Source of the DNA: an uncultured Clostridia bacterium | GTDB lineage: Bacteria; Bacillota; Clostridia; Christensenellales; Aristaeellaceae | DNA: 14,184 nt | Direction: 5' to 3' | NCBI GenBank assembly: GCA_934630975.1 | Contig: CAKTXH010000061.1 | Coordinates: 1-14,184, forward strand | Shown: piece after piece, positions 13,943 through 14,184 of the stretch | How positions within the stretch are numbered: the stretch's first letter is position 1 | Layout: every line of letters begins with the position of its first letter | Program-made: the position numbers and the translations under genes | The notes under the pieces: generated by a model | Told to the model about the DNA's origin: nothing | Databases searched by the model: none | What the model saw: the letters and a program-made list of their open reading frames with translations, nothing else

Positions 13943-14184
13943 TCACCGCTTCAGGCTCTGCATCAGGTCGCCGATCATCTTATTCAGGCTGTACGCATCC
14001 ACGGGCTTGGAGATATGCGCATTCATGCCCGCATCGATGGATTTCTGCACATCTTCGGAGAAAGCGTTCGCCGTCATCGCGACAATCGGAATGGTCTTTG
14101 CGTCGGGATGAATGCCCGCGCGGATGGCGCGCGTGGCTTCGTATCCGTCCATCACCGGCATCTGAATATCCATCAGAATCAAAT
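13943..14184 (-). CDS. Response-regulator receiver domain at the C-terminus of a larger protein (truncated by window edge)
   Basis: Only the last 80 codons are present. They contain the second half of a receiver (CheY-like) domain. The phosphoacceptor Asp is in LILMDIQMPVMDGYEATRAI, the switch Thr in IVAMTANAF, and the conserved Lys in HISKPVD. The protein ends about 20 residues after that Lys, so nothing follows the receiver domain. The DIQMPVMDGYEATRAIR and DAGMNAHISKPVD wording is typical of receiver domains at the end of hybrid sensor histidine kinases, which is my preferred reading. A stand-alone receiver is also possible. The start lies outside the window, and the apparent initiator TTG at 14182 is not a real start. 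Confidence 0.88.
   Translation of the reverse strand, partial: LILMDIQMPVMDGYEATRAIRAGIHPDAKTIPIVAMTANAFSEDVQKSIDAGMNAHISKPVDAYSLNKMIGDLMQSLKR

Overview
The window looks like a chromosomal segment of an anaerobic Gram-positive bacterium, most likely a high-GC gut-type member of class Clostridia. Four signs support this. The coding DNA is GC-rich, with strong AGGAGG-type ribosome binding sites and sigma-A-like promoters. The pyr operon begins with a PyrR RNA-binding attenuator. Dihydroorotate dehydrogenase is the NAD-linked two-subunit type (PyrD with PyrK). A hybrid-cluster protein typical of anaerobes is present. The taxonomic placement is inference.

Left part (1-3106): a truncated DegT-family sugar aminotransferase gene (-) diverges from a two-gene operon (+). 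The first operon gene encodes an unusual cytoplasmic protein that joins a ParB-like motif to a BMP/PnrA-like ligand-binding domain. The second encodes a small metallophosphoesterase whose first metal-binding motif is degenerate. Two promoters lie back to back between the divergent units. The leader of the operon carries three consecutive hairpins that look like a dispersed palindromic element.

Middle part (3107-10380): a uracil permease gene (+) converges on the pyrimidine biosynthesis operon (-), which reads pyrR-pyrB-pyrC-pyrF-pyrK-pyrD. The genes are tightly packed, with 1-nt and 8-nt overlaps and gaps of at most 16 nt. Together they cover carbamoyl-aspartate formation, ring closure, oxidation to orotate and the last decarboxylation to UMP. 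carAB and pyrE are not in the window. The operon has a near-consensus promoter inside the 3' end of the preceding hcp gene, followed by a PyrR-type attenuator. The permease supplies the salvage route. Its leader shows no PyrR element. The 233-bp space between uraA and pyrD holds one terminator for each direction and three related palindromic repeat copies.

Right part (10377-14184): hcp (-) has every hybrid-cluster ligand and diverges from an NSS/SNF-family amino-acid:sodium symporter gene (+), with a near-palindromic operator candidate between them. After a long stem-loop come a small AT-richer coiled-coil gene (-) with 21-bp tandem repeats and its own consensus promoter, and the 3' end of a gene (-) ending in a response-regulator receiver domain, cut by the window edge.

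Most of the window is housekeeping. The best candidate for something undescribed is the BMP/ParB-like protein with its partner phosphoesterase. No rRNA, tRNA, CRISPR array or insertion sequence was seen, and no gene-free stretch exceeds 300 bases.
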